Source: Oscillospiraceae bacterium (GTDB taxonomy: Bacteria; Bacillota; Clostridia; Oscillospirales; UBA929). From it: DNA of 57,724 nucleotides. Within the stretch, counting starts at the first letter, position 1, and every line of letters begins with the position of its first letter. Location: assembly GCA_031265355.1 (NCBI GenBank), contig JAISCT010000079.1, positions 1-57,724 on the forward strand, given 5' to 3'. The position numbers were made by a program, and so were the translations under genes. Below, in pieces: positions 24,481-32,945 of the stretch. The notes beneath the pieces were generated by a model, which was given only the letters and a program-made list of their open reading frames with translations, was not told the origin of the DNA and ran no database searches.

Positions 24481-25197
24481 TCAAGACGCTTGAATGGTTG
24501 AAGTCTCATTTATTGTGGCGGTAAATTTCCATTTTTTCTGATCAGCCCTCACAAAGAAAAGCATGTCTTTTTCAAAGAACGGTATCAACTCTTTTTCCAC
24601 CTTGTCTAATGCTTCACTTGTGCCCATTTCGATAGCGATTCTATTGTTCCGCACATCGATCCCCCATGAATAGATGTCTTCATATTCATGCTTTGAGAGT
24701 ATTTTTGAAATTATTTCAATTAGACGATCATTTGCCTCAAGCAAATCGCCATAACTATAGGTAACGCTCTTAATAACGAGAGAAAAAGTCTTCCCCGTCA
24801 GCGTCGAAAGAGTCCTGAATTTTGAATTGTTCATTTTTTCCATCATGGCAAGGGATTTTGATCCAGCGACATAACAGAGCACGAGTTCGCTCCTGTCATG
24901 CTCATTGAGATACATGCCGCCGTATTCATTGTCCATATAAACGTTGTAATCTTCTGCATGAAACCCCTCAAGAACAGGTCCGCTTGGGGTTTCAGACTGT
25001 GCCGACTTGATGCGGGTCAACAGTTTTATATCACCATAAGCAGCCGCAAGCGCAGAAAACACTTCTTCCTCAGACAGATAGCCGCCATCATCCGCAGATG
25101 TCTCTGGCAACCTACTTTCCCTTTCTCCAGCAGCAGATGTTGTCAATCCCAACATGAGTATACACAGACACAAAAAAACTGACGTCACTTTCTTCAC
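24481..25197 (-). CDS. Orphan protease prodomain, copy 2 (no catalytic domain)
   Basis: A 238-residue secreted protein (GTG start 25197, signal KKVTSVFLCLCILMLGL). It aligns along its length with the first half of the S1 protease at 26775-28001 and with copy 1, then ends TATINETSTIQAS where the protease would continue into its catalytic domain. It contains the propeptide-like blocks MYLNEHDRSELVLC, VTYSYGDLLEANDRL and GIDVRNNRIAIEM. Copies 1 and 2 share the same 3' breakpoint (ATTCAAGCGTCTTG), so they descend from one truncated ancestor. The frame is intact despite divergence, which hints at retained function, perhaps trans-acting inhibition or folding of the protease. It follows the lipoprotein at 25226 by 28 bases. 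Confidence 0.8.
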   Translation of the reverse strand: MKKVTSVFLCLCILMLGLTTSAAGERESRLPETSADDGGYLSEEEVFSALAAAYGDIKLLTRIKSAQSETPSGPVLEGFHAEDYNVYMDNEYGGMYLNEHDRSELVLCYVAGSKSLAMMEKMNNSKFRTLSTLTGKTFSLVIKSVTYSYGDLLEANDRLIEIISKILSKHEYEDIYSWGIDVRNNRIAIEMGTSEALDKVEKELIPFFEKDMLFFVRADQKKWKFTATINETSTIQAS

Positions 25198-25225
25198 AAG
25201 ACATAACCATCTTTCTTTTAATAGG

Positions 25226-25942
25226 TTAGGAACCAATCAAGAGATCAGGGCTCATAAGTTCTGCGTTTTTAAAGACAATCGCCGGCGAGTCAATCACCGC
25301 TTCCCTGTACAGCGTAACTTTTTCTTCATCCAGAGAAAAGATAGCCACCTTTACACAGTTTTCGATGATATTTATATTGACCGCCATCACTTGAAATGTC
25401 GTGAGGTTTCCATCTTTACTTTTCTTTTGTCCGCTCATATTTTCCGGCCTTGACAAGAGTTTTTCAAGATTACATAACGTGTAGTAAGAATACTCCGCCT
25501 TCTGAAATACAATCAAATCTTCAGTTTCCTCTGAGACGGAAAGAAGTTCGCGTTTGGCCCTCGTCAACTCCTCGGGCAATGCGGGGGCCAGAAGAAGGAT
25601 GATTTTCCCATGCACTTCGCTCCAATAACCGCCGGCAAACACTCCATCATAATCTGTCTGGCTGGACGGTGGGATGCCATCAGTTTCCGAAAATAGAGGG
25701 ATGCCATACTGGATCGTCAGGCGTTTAAAGACCAAAGAAGCTCGCTCTTGCAAACTGATGATCTCTTCTTGATGCAGAATCTTTTGATCTATCTCCGCCA
25801 ACGGATGTTCGAGCTCTTCCTTTTCCCCAAAAGCGTTCAACCCCAAAAATGCCTCCTTGTCTGTGTATCCCGCACACCCATGCACTGCACCCCAAAGCGC
25901 TATGATACATGTCAATACAACAAGATGTAAAAAACGTCTCAA
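25226..25942 (-). CDS. Lipoprotein, probable distant prodomain relative
   Basis: A 238-residue lipoprotein (TTG start 25942; lipobox GAVHGC near residue 23). A run of blocks parallels the protease prodomains in the same order: FAGGYWSEVHGKIILLL, then KAEYSYYTLCNLEKLLS, then VMAVNINIIENCVKVAIF. These correspond to the strand turn, the YS-helix and the DxxNNxVVV strand of streptogrisin-type propeptides. Similarity is weak and found by eye, so it is an inference. It is directly upstream of prodomain copy 2, and a remnant of an equivalent gene precedes copy 1, so the pair seems to be an ancestral unit. Confidence 0.6.
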   Translation of the reverse strand: MRRFLHLVVLTCIIALWGAVHGCAGYTDKEAFLGLNAFGEKEELEHPLAEIDQKILHQEEIISLQERASLVFKRLTIQYGIPLFSETDGIPPSSQTDYDGVFAGGYWSEVHGKIILLLAPALPEELTRAKRELLSVSEETEDLIVFQKAEYSYYTLCNLEKLLSRPENMSGQKKSKDGNLTTFQVMAVNINIIENCVKVAIFSLDEEKVTLYREAVIDSPAIVFKNAELMSPDLLIGS

Positions 25943-25957
25943 AGGCCCTCACTCCCG

Positions 25958-25979
25958 TGTGTAAAAAATTTTTTACACA
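25958..25979. repeat. Perfect A/T palindrome
   Basis: A 22-base perfect palindrome, TGTGTAAAAAA followed by TTTTTTACACA, 15 bases upstream of the lipoprotein start. Related to the palindromes at 1144-1168 and 26677-26709. Confidence 0.55.
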
Positions 25980-26552
25980 AATACATGCCTCGGCTATCAA
26001 AGCCTCGCTCACTGCTGACCGGCGACTTATTCCGCCATCGCTACCACCTCGCGCGTCAAGCTGGCGCGCAGAAAACCCCTTATTGCTGCCTTCAGAGCGC
26101 TTAATCCGGACGCATCCGGCTGTGGAGCGCATCGGATTCGGCCACAAGCCGCGTGGTATCCGGACAAGGTCCGGCCCCTCAAGATTAAGATATAATGATT
26201 TGGTTCAGATGTCAAGAAGAATCGAACCGCCACATCACGATGGATGCAAATCGCAGGTTGTGCCACTTGCCGCCATTCAGCCACGCGTGTACAACTTCTT
26301 CAGTCAGGACCATCTTTTTCGCCTGTGGGACTGCGGCCGGATACAACCGCGCCCGAATGTCCGCATTGGATTTTTTCTTGAGGTGCCGGCTGTGTTGCCC
26401 GGACGCCACGCGATTCGTTGATCCCTTTTGCTTAACTTTACACCCGCTTCTTACAAACTACAGGCTCCCACACAGTCTGTTCCCTTGTGTCTCTTCTTTG
26501 ATGATTATACCTCTTCGCTACCGCTATGCGCGCCTGTACTTGATGCTTACGA
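25980..26552. other. No intact gene; possible decayed coding DNA
   Basis: A gap of over 500 bases. It has several interrupted frames on the minus strand (for example a stretch reading MVLTEEVVHAWLNGGKWHNL) with protein-like composition but no start, ribosome site or recognisable domain. It may be the remains of a mobile element or lost gene. I see no transposase motif. Confidence 0.3.
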
Positions 26553-26611
26553 GATAAACACAGCAAAAAAGTGGTGAAATTTTTTCTTACCACTTTTTTG
26601 CTGTGTTTATC
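26553..26611. terminator. Very long hairpin (23-bp arms)
   Basis: Perfect 23-bp arms (26553-26575 and 26589-26611) around a 13-base loop, AT-rich. It lies about 160 bases downstream of the S1 protease stop on the minus strand. It could end that transcript, though neither side has a clean U-tract; it could also be a palindromic mobile element. A second, weaker GTAAAAAAG...CTTTTTTAC hairpin lies at 26677-26709. Confidence 0.45.
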
Positions 26612-26774
26612 TATGCTTTTATTTACTTCGCGCATAACTGCGGCGCACGCCGCTCGATTATGAGCGACTTAGTCAAGTAAAAAAGCCGCCAAAATGGCAA
26701 CTTTTTTACAAAAACCTGCTGTTTTTCTCAGCTGCGTTACTTCACCTATGACCTAACCGTCTGAACGATTGTGA

Positions 26775-28001
26775 TTAGCCAAACGCATTTATTATACGAC
26801 TTCCTTTCACCAGCATTGTCCCTGTCGAACCATCTGATGATCTATTAATTCCAACAATAAGATTTGTCCTTCCTCCATCGGCAGTCCCACCGATGGCGCC
26901 ACCTCCGCTATCACCAGGTTGAACGCCTTTATCGACCCAAATATTATCAGTATAAGTAACTCCATCAATTTCAAACATTCCATTTGTTGAAAGTACTTCT
27001 GCAAAACTAATAGTGCCAGACACAAATCCGCGCAAAGTAATATACGCCCCTATTGCTGGGAGAGTCGAACTTATCTCATCTGATCTTGTACCCGTATAAC
27101 TATTGCCACTACTTAACACGATATATGATGCATCATTGGTTGTCGAAAATACTCGATCTGTTATAGATCCAATCTGCGAACCTCCAGTCTGCCCCGTGTA
27201 TATTGCATTGCCATTGCTATATCCATGAGCACATGTAATAACACCATAATTCCCTTTGGTATAACTATACATTCGACCAGCAGGCGTACTTGCGCTGGCA
27301 GGACCATGAATAGCTGAAGTCCCATTTATAGTGGCAGTAAATTTCCACTCTCTTCGATCAGTCCTCACAAAGGAAACCATATCTTTTTCAAAGAATGGTG
27401 TCAGCTCTTTTTCCACTTTTTCCAACGTTTCCTTTGCGTCCATCTCGACAACTACCCTATTATTGCGCACATCAACCCACTGTGTATGTCTACCCTTATA
27501 TCCATGCCTTGAGAACATTTCAATTAGCCGATCATTCGCCTCAAGCAAATCATCATAACTATATGCAACACTCTTAATAGCAATCGAAAAAGTCTTTCCT
27601 GTCAGCGTCGAAAGAGTCCTGAATTTTGAATTATTCATTCTTTCCATCATGGCAAGGGATTTTGACCCAGCGACATAACAGAGCACGAGTTCACTCCTGT
27701 CATTCTCATTGAGATACATGCCGCCGTATTCATTGTCCATATAAACGTTGTAATCCTCTGCATGAAACCCCTCAAGAACAAGTCCGCTTGGAGTTTCAGA
27801 CTGTGCCGACTTGATGCGGGTCAACAGTTTTATATCACCATAAGTAGCTGCAATCGCAGAAAACACTTCTTCCTCAGACAGATAGCCACCCTCATCCGTA
27901 TATGCCTCTGGCAACTTACTCTCCCTTTCTCCAGCAGCAGACGCTGCCAATCCCAACACGAATATGCATAGGCACAAAAAAACTGACATCACTCTCTTCA
28001 T
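26775..28001 (-). CDS. Secreted chymotrypsin-like protease with prodomain (S1)
   Basis: A 408-residue preproprotease. Signal peptide 1-24; prodomain about 30-225 (AYGDIKLLTR, MYLNENDRSELVLC, VAYSYDDLLEAND, QWVDVRNNRVVVEM); catalytic domain about 240-408. The triad is visible: His259 (GVITCAHGYS), Asp290 (TTNDASYIVL), Ser365 (QPGDSGGGAIGG). The layout matches the alpha-lytic protease/streptogrisin group, where the prodomain folds the protease, inhibits it and is then removed. The catalytic domain is followed by no anchor, so the enzyme is probably released. ATG 28001 was chosen because it opens the signal peptide. It is the only full-length member of the prodomain family in the window, and lies downstream of the sigma/anti-sigma pair. 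Confidence 0.9.
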   Translation of the reverse strand: MKRVMSVFLCLCIFVLGLAASAAGERESKLPEAYTDEGGYLSEEEVFSAIAATYGDIKLLTRIKSAQSETPSGLVLEGFHAEDYNVYMDNEYGGMYLNENDRSELVLCYVAGSKSLAMMERMNNSKFRTLSTLTGKTFSIAIKSVAYSYDDLLEANDRLIEMFSRHGYKGRHTQWVDVRNNRVVVEMDAKETLEKVEKELTPFFEKDMVSFVRTDRREWKFTATINGTSAIHGPASASTPAGRMYSYTKGNYGVITCAHGYSNGNAIYTGQTGGSQIGSITDRVFSTTNDASYIVLSSGNSYTGTRSDEISSTLPAIGAYITLRGFVSGTISFAEVLSTNGMFEIDGVTYTDNIWVDKGVQPGDSGGGAIGGTADGGRTNLIVGINRSSDGSTGTMLVKGSRIINAFG

Positions 28002-28331
28002 AAAACATAACCATCCTTCTTTATTAAGATTTGAATTCAACTTCTCCGAATCCGTGACAGCAACTTTATAAACAAGATTCAACTCCTTATAGCAACTGGC
28101 ATTGAAGGTGTTTCTACAGTTATCTCATCACGGATCCAGCTTCTTAACACATCATATCGCTACACAACAAACACTTCCCGAACAGGGCAACATTGTATGC
28201 CAATGTGTTCCACGCATCTCCCCTTTCATACAGTATTGAGCCCTTTCTCCACCCCAAGCCTATCGCTCGCCAGGCGGCCCCTCTTCGGTGAATACGTTCA
28301 CCTATTCATCGCAAAACATCCCCAGCCGCAC
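28002..28331. other. Intergenic gap without a recognised gene
   Basis: About 330 bases between the S1 protease and the small secreted protein gene. I see no convincing frame, promoter or hairpin. The protease ribosome site (AAGAAGGATGG) lies at its left end. Confidence 0.5.
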
Positions 28332-28745
28332 CTACGCCGCTGCAGCGAGACTGTATTCCGTAATATTTTCCACTGCTCCATTTCTCGTCACGGCAACCTC
28401 CGCGTGTACGCGATACGTATATCCAGACACGACGGCATAAATCTTGGAAACAGAACAGATGGTGCCGTTCGCGCTTTCAGTGGGCCATGTCTTAATTGTT
28501 GTGTAGCTCCCAGTGGAACCTCTCCGTTCCAGAGACATCGTGACAGAAATTCCTGTCGTCCCACTCTCTCCCAACACCACCGCACTGCAACTGGCAGTAT
28601 CCCCACTGATACTGAGTCCAATGGCCACAGTCTTCGTATTGATGTACTGCAGAGACACTCCCGCAGCTTGTGCGGTCGCAGACAACGAACCTACCAGCAC
28701 AAAGATACACACCATCAAAGATGCTATTGTTCGAATCCTTCTCAT
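28332..28745 (-). CDS. Small secreted beta-rich protein
   Basis: A 137-residue exported protein. Signal peptide to about residue 28 (MRRIRTIASLMVCIFVLVGS, cleavage after AQA). The mature part is short alternating strands rich in Ser/Thr/Val (TKTVAIGLSISGDTASC, SVTMSLERRGSTGSYTTI), with two Cys, resembling a single Ig-like or carbohydrate-binding sandwich. Ribosome site AAGGAGAAGAG before ATG 28745. It lies between the anti-sigma gene and the protease on the same strand, so it may be in the same regulon. Function unknown. Confidence 0.7.
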   Translation of the reverse strand: MRRIRTIASLMVCIFVLVGSLSATAQAAGVSLQYINTKTVAIGLSISGDTASCSAVVLGESGTTGISVTMSLERRGSTGSYTTIKTWPTESANGTICSVSKIYAVVSGYTYRVHAEVAVTRNGAVENITEYSLAAAA

Positions 28746-28930
28746 TGCTCTTCTCCTTCTGTCTTTCTTATGAGTTTTTGGGGCTTACCTCCGCAGGCGT
28801 TTCTACCCTTCTATCTCTATACCCGCTGAGCCGCCCTTTTTGTGACAAGTTTTGTAAAAATATTTTGAGAAACCAATCAAGCAGTTATATATCTCCCAGA
28901 AGTTTCCAAATTTTGTTATTTTGTTATTCA

Positions 28931-29641
28931 TCAGCCAAATGTAGATCTCGCGATCTTCAGAAGCTCGTCAACCGGCAAGGAGGCCGACAGTTCGTAGAAT
29001 ATTGTGTCGCTCTCCCAGATAATATAACTGGCATACCCCTCTGTATTCGATTCAAAAACCAATAGCCTTTGGTCTTTATAGGTGACTTCATATGGTATGT
29101 CTACATGTTCACTGTCAAAGGTGTTTACTGTACTTTCCAGCTTCAAAAGTTGCAAAAAGTCTATAACACCGCCCGTTTCTTCATTTTTGTATGAAACAAT
29201 CCTTCCAATCGGCATCTCGTCGTCAACCTCGAGCTCATACCCGACAGGAACATATTCCGGGTACACATACGCATCGCTCTCACTGTTCTCATCAGCTGTA
29301 CCTCCGAAATGGACGCCGAAGAATGTCTCTCCGTACTCGATGATCGTATTCAGCACCTGCACCCGTATGGCGGACACGCTCATGGTCAGCGCAAAGCCGA
29401 CCACCATGAAAATCACCAGCACTGCCGCCGCCCGGCTGAAGAAACGCCTGGCCTTTTGAACCCGAACCTGCCTCGTTCTTCCTTTGAGCAGACGTCTCAT
29501 CTTTCGCTCAAATTCCGGCGAGAAGACGTGTTCTTCCGTGTCCAGCGCCTCCCACTCCTTGAGGCGCTGTTCCAGAACCTCTTCCGCCGCAACATCCAGC
29601 ATGGCGTCAAATATTTTGTCATTGAGATTTTTTGGCGCCAT
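28931..29641 (-). CDS. DUF4367-type anti-sigma factor, membrane-anchored
   Basis: A 236-residue protein. Residues 1-65 are a cytoplasmic charged helical region (DAMLDVAAEEVLEQRLKEWE); one membrane segment follows at about 72-92 (AAAVLVIFMVVGFALTMSVS). The outside domain has the DUF4367 pattern YVYPEYVPVGYELEV and ends IIWESDTIFYELSASLPVDE. Such proteins hold a partner sigma factor at the membrane until an outside signal arrives. The start overlaps the end of the sigma gene by 23 bases, with GGAGGGAGA as ribosome site, so synthesis of the pair is coupled. Confidence 0.87.
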   Translation of the reverse strand: MAPKNLNDKIFDAMLDVAAEEVLEQRLKEWEALDTEEHVFSPEFERKMRRLLKGRTRQVRVQKARRFFSRAAAVLVIFMVVGFALTMSVSAIRVQVLNTIIEYGETFFGVHFGGTADENSESDAYVYPEYVPVGYELEVDDEMPIGRIVSYKNEETGGVIDFLQLLKLESTVNTFDSEHVDIPYEVTYKDQRLLVFESNTEGYASYIIWESDTIFYELSASLPVDELLKIARSTFG

Positions 29642-30182
29642 CTTGATCTCCCTCCATTTCCAACCGTTTTTTGAGCTTGACCCTAGCCCTGTGCAGCCGC
29701 TGCCTCACAACGTCCTCCGTGACGCCCAACAGCGAAGCCATTTCCGCGTTGCTGTACCCATCATATTTCAGCAAAATGACGTCGGCATAGAGCGCATCCA
29801 GAGAAGCAAGATGCCTTTTGAGATCTTCGTACCGTTCCCGGTCAATCAACTGTCCTTCCAGTGAAGTCCCGTTGTCGCCGTCCTCCTCAGGCAGTTCCTC
29901 AACAGCCACCATGTTTTCCCTGTGCCGGTATGCATCGATGGCATACCCCTTCACTATCATACCGATTAAGCTCTTCGTTTTGTGACCGTCTCGCAGATCA
30001 AATTTCTCAAAATTCTCGATGATGCGGATAAACGCGTTGTGTACGGCATCCTCGGCCTCGCCGTGATCCTCCAATACGCTGTTGGCAATGTTATACATAA
30101 AACTCTTATATTTTATGTATAGTTCCACAGCTTCGTCCTGTTTCTTCTTTCCCTCTATCGCAGAAAAGTAAAATATTGCCAT
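29619..30182 (-). CDS. ECF-like RNA polymerase sigma factor
   Basis: A 187-residue sigma-70 family protein. Region 2 (about 20-90) reads DEAVELYIKYKSFMYNIANS, GEAEDAVHNAFIRIIENF and TKSLIGMIVKGYAIDAYR; region 4 (about 125-175) reads LDALYADVILLKYDGYSNAE and LLGVTEDVVRQRLHRARVKL. There is no region 1 or 3, as in ECF factors. It is co-translated with the anti-sigma factor. By position it may direct the downstream secreted protease and lipoprotein genes, but I could not define a matching promoter motif. Confidence 0.9.
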   Translation of the reverse strand: MAIFYFSAIEGKKKQDEAVELYIKYKSFMYNIANSVLEDHGEAEDAVHNAFIRIIENFEKFDLRDGHKTKSLIGMIVKGYAIDAYRHRENMVAVEELPEEDGDNGTSLEGQLIDRERYEDLKRHLASLDALYADVILLKYDGYSNAEMASLLGVTEDVVRQRLHRARVKLKKRLEMEGDQDGAKKSQ

Positions 30183-30359
30183 CTCTTCTCCCCTCTCCCA
30201 TCATCTCTGCGCTCTGCGCCTTCTCCAGCCCCTTCATACTATCATCTTTTTCTTCTGTTTTCTATCTTCCCTCCAAAATTTCTCTTACAGGCCCCGTCTC
30301 ATACATCCGCTCCGCGCCGGGCATACTAAACGAACCTTTGAAACACCGGGAGGGATGGG

Positions 30360-31265
30360 ATGATAGCGCGGCGGACCGATCTGGCGGTGGAAGCCAGGGA
30401 ACTTTGGGAGGAAAGCGCCGGGGAAACGACGCGGCTCCCCGGGGTCGAAGCCCGGGACTATGAGACGCGCGGCTGCCCGGTCACCGCCGTGCGGATCTTG
30501 TCCGACGAAGGCGCGCGGGCGCTCGGCAAACCCGCCGGCGCCTATGTGACCGTCGAGCTGCCCCGGCTCATCCGCGGGGAACCGTCCGCCTTCGCGGACG
30601 CCGCGCGGGCGCTGGCCCAGGAACTGCGCCCACTGCTGCCGCTGGCGCCCGCGGCCGCCGTGCTCGTCGTGGGCCTCGGCAATCGCGACATCACCCCCGA
30701 CGCCGTCGGACCGCTCGCCGTGGAACATGTCATGGTCACACGGCACCTCGTGGACCGGCTGCCGGACCTGTTCGGTCACCTGCGGCCGGTGGCCGCCTTC
30801 GCCCCCGGTGTGCTCGGCTCCACCGGCATGGAGAGCGCCGATATCATCCGGGGCGTGATCGCCGAGGCGCGCCCCGACGCCGTCATCCTCGTGGACGCGC
30901 TGGCCTCCCGCCGGCTCCGGCGCGTCTGTTCCACCGTGCAGTTCGCCGACACGGGCATCGTGCCGGGTTCCGGCGTGGGCAACGCCCGGGCCGCCCTAAA
31001 TAGGGAGACGCTGGGCCTGCCCGCCGTCGCCGTGGGCGTCCCCACCGTGGTGGACACCGCCACGCTGTGCGCCGACCTGCTGGAGGAGGCCGGCGCCGCG
31101 GCGGTCGACCCCGCCGCGCTGGCGCCCCACGGCGGCGGGATGATCGTCACCCCCAAGGAAATCGACGCCCGTGTGCGCGAACTCTCTAAAGCCGTGGGTT
31201 ACGCCATCAACCTCTGCCTCCAAGAAGACCTCTCCGTCGAGGACGTAATGGACTTCCTCAGCTGA
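30360..31265 (+). CDS. gpr: Spore germination protease GPR
   Basis: A 301-residue spore endopeptidase that degrades small acid-soluble DNA-binding proteins (SASPs) when the spore germinates. Starts MIARRTDLAVEA, the usual mature-like N-terminus, so the propeptide is short. Other family marks: VGLGNRDITPDAVGPLAVEH, APGVLGSTGMESADII, DTGIVPGSGVGN and GGGMIVTPKEID. ATG 30360 follows GGGAGGG. It marks the host as an endospore former. It converges with the 3D-domain gene on a shared terminator. Confidence 0.95.
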   Translation: MIARRTDLAVEARELWEESAGETTRLPGVEARDYETRGCPVTAVRILSDEGARALGKPAGAYVTVELPRLIRGEPSAFADAARALAQELRPLLPLAPAAAVLVVGLGNRDITPDAVGPLAVEHVMVTRHLVDRLPDLFGHLRPVAAFAPGVLGSTGMESADIIRGVIAEARPDAVILVDALASRRLRRVCSTVQFADTGIVPGSGVGNARAALNRETLGLPAVAVGVPTVVDTATLCADLLEEAGAAAVDPAALAPHGGGMIVTPKEIDARVRELSKAVGYAINLCLQEDLSVEDVMDFLS

Positions 31266-31266
31266 T

Positions 31267-31316
31267 GAAGGCAGCAAAAAGGAGCCCGCGTGGAGGGCTC
31301 CCTTTTTGCTGCCTTC
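31267..31316. terminator. Bidirectional terminator between gpr and the 3D-domain gene
   Basis: A 21-base arm GAAGGCAGCAAAAAGGAGCCC pairs with GGGCTCCC-TTTTTGCTGCC (one bulged C). A-runs and T-runs inside the stem let it work for both converging genes. Confidence 0.8.
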
Positions 31317-31336
31317 ATTGCATTTGGTAAATCTTA

Positions 31337-32455
31337 TCAGTCCAGTACATAGACAATCGCTTTGCGGCGCCCGAACCGCATGCATTCAGACTCGGTGTTG
31401 AAAAACAGATCGATCTTGTTGCCCTTGATGACGCCGCCCGTGTCCTCGCATACGGCCAGGCCGTAGAACCACTTGCCGCCGGGGATCTCCACGTACACCT
31501 TCGACCCCAGCGGAATCACCTTGGGATCGACGGCGATGGCGCCCACACGGGCCTGTGTGCCCGAAGCCGTCCGCTTCTGGCGGCGCCCCTCGGTGGTGTA
31601 GGCGGTCGCCGTCACCTCCAAGACGCGGCCGTAAGCCAGCTCCTCGCCCGAGGGCGTCGTCAGCAAGCCGCCCCCGCTCTCCGCCAGCGGCACTGCCACG
31701 GCGTTCTCCTTCAGTGTGATGCTGGGCTGCGCCGGTTTCGGCTTCGGCGGGTCCGGCTTGCGCGTGCCGTACTCGATGATCTCGTTTTGCGGCTCTGTCG
31801 TCACCTCGATGCGCACGCGGACCCGGGACACCGGCACGCCGTTGCGCAGCGTGATCTCGTAGACATGCCGCCGCTCTCCGACGACGCCCTCCTGGGCGAG
31901 ACGCTCCTTCCCGACAAGCAGCTCGGACGCGGGCGCCCGGACGTTCCAGAACGGAATCTCCTCGGTCTTGTACTCGGTGACAATCTCCCGGCGCACCACC
32001 GAGATCGTCATCCCGCTCGTGACGGGCGTCGAGACGTCCGGCGTGATCTCGTCGAACCCGCCCGTGGTGATCCCCGACCGGCTGAGCACCGCGCCCACCG
32101 TACCGCCCAAGGTTGACAGCGTGTACCGTTCGCCGTGGACGTCCATGTGCACGGTCTGGGAGCGCTCAATGCGTACCTCCACCACGCCGCCGGCCGTGCT
32201 CTCGGGCAGGGAGACCGTGTCGTTCCGGCTGAGTCGGATGCCGGCCTCGTGCAGCGCCTGACCGGCGTCCTCCGTATCGGTCTGGTGGACGATGAGCTGC
32301 TCGCCGTCGTAGATCACAAACAGCCTAGTCCCCCGGTTCAGCCCGACGACGGCGGCCAGCGCCAGCACGCCGAGCAGCGTGACGGCCACGCCGCGCCCGC
32401 GCAGGACCGCAAAGCCGCGCGCAAGCACATTTCGTATCGCGTATCGTACTCTCAA
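31337..32455 (-). CDS. YabE-like protein: DUF348 repeats, G5 and 3D domains
   Basis: A 372-residue cell-wall protein. One membrane segment near the N-terminus (VAVTLLGVLALAAVVGL), two ubiquitin-like DUF348 repeats (about 65-170), a G5 domain (about 180-240; IPFWNVRAPASELLVGKERL), a Pro/Lys linker and a 3D domain (from about 285). The 3D motif has its Asp residues in VGAIAVDPKVIPLGSKVYVE and CEDTGGVIKGNKIDLFF. The 3D fold resembles lytic transglycosylases of the Rpf/MltA type, acting on peptidoglycan. TTG start 32455 was chosen from GGAGG seven bases upstream. Confidence 0.87.
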   Translation of the reverse strand: MRVRYAIRNVLARGFAVLRGRGVAVTLLGVLALAAVVGLNRGTRLFVIYDGEQLIVHQTDTEDAGQALHEAGIRLSRNDTVSLPESTAGGVVEVRIERSQTVHMDVHGERYTLSTLGGTVGAVLSRSGITTGGFDEITPDVSTPVTSGMTISVVRREIVTEYKTEEIPFWNVRAPASELLVGKERLAQEGVVGERRHVYEITLRNGVPVSRVRVRIEVTTEPQNEIIEYGTRKPDPPKPKPAQPSITLKENAVAVPLAESGGGLLTTPSGEELAYGRVLEVTATAYTTEGRRQKRTASGTQARVGAIAVDPKVIPLGSKVYVEIPGGKWFYGLAVCEDTGGVIKGNKIDLFFNTESECMRFGRRKAIVYVLD

Positions 32456-32811
32456 ACAATGACCTCCGTATTGGGGCGGGCCCGCCGCGTCCGGCGACGT
32501 GCAGAACGGACCCGCGCATGGTTTCGGCCGCCTCAAAATACCCAGTATCTTACAGTTTTGGGGCGTCGGCGGCACGCCCGAGGGGTCTTACCCCCTCTCT
32601 CGGTATATCCACGCACAGAAGATTATATACCAAAAACATAGAAAAGTCAAGTTTTTCATATATTTCTCGCTATTTTTAACATTTATTTTGAAAAATGTAA
32701 ATTTTGTTGCAGTTTTGTTACTTTTTCGTAACTTTTGAACTTGGGTCCGCCGCCCATTCATTTCCAGCGGCGCAGGGGAGGAAAAAATCAAAAATCGGTG
32801 TAAAATCGGCG

Positions 32812-32839
32812 TAACGGACAGACGAAAATTTTTCGATAT
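32812..32839 (+). promoter_or_regulatory. Sigma-D-type promoter of the flagellar rod genes
   Basis: TAAC (32812-32815), 18 bases, CGATAT (32834-32839), close to the Bacillus sigma-D pattern TAAA-N16-GCCGATAT. About 107 bases before the first rod gene. Same spacing as the sites at 35811 and 42812. The rest of the gap 32456-32945 shows no gene. Confidence 0.6.
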
Positions 32840-32945
32840 GATTGATAGACACTGCTGACACCTGAACCATTGATGGTTTGAATCATTTGGATGTTTTTGG
32901 CTCCGCGCAGCGTGCCTGCGCGTTGACGTTGAAAGGAGACCCGCC

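Noticed and set aside
25980..26450. Insertion sequence in the gene-poor gap
   Set aside because: No transposase motif, terminal inverted repeats or target duplication could be identified.
28851..28880. Short match AACCAATCAAG to the bases upstream of prodomain genes
   Set aside because: Too short, and its flanks do not align; probably chance.
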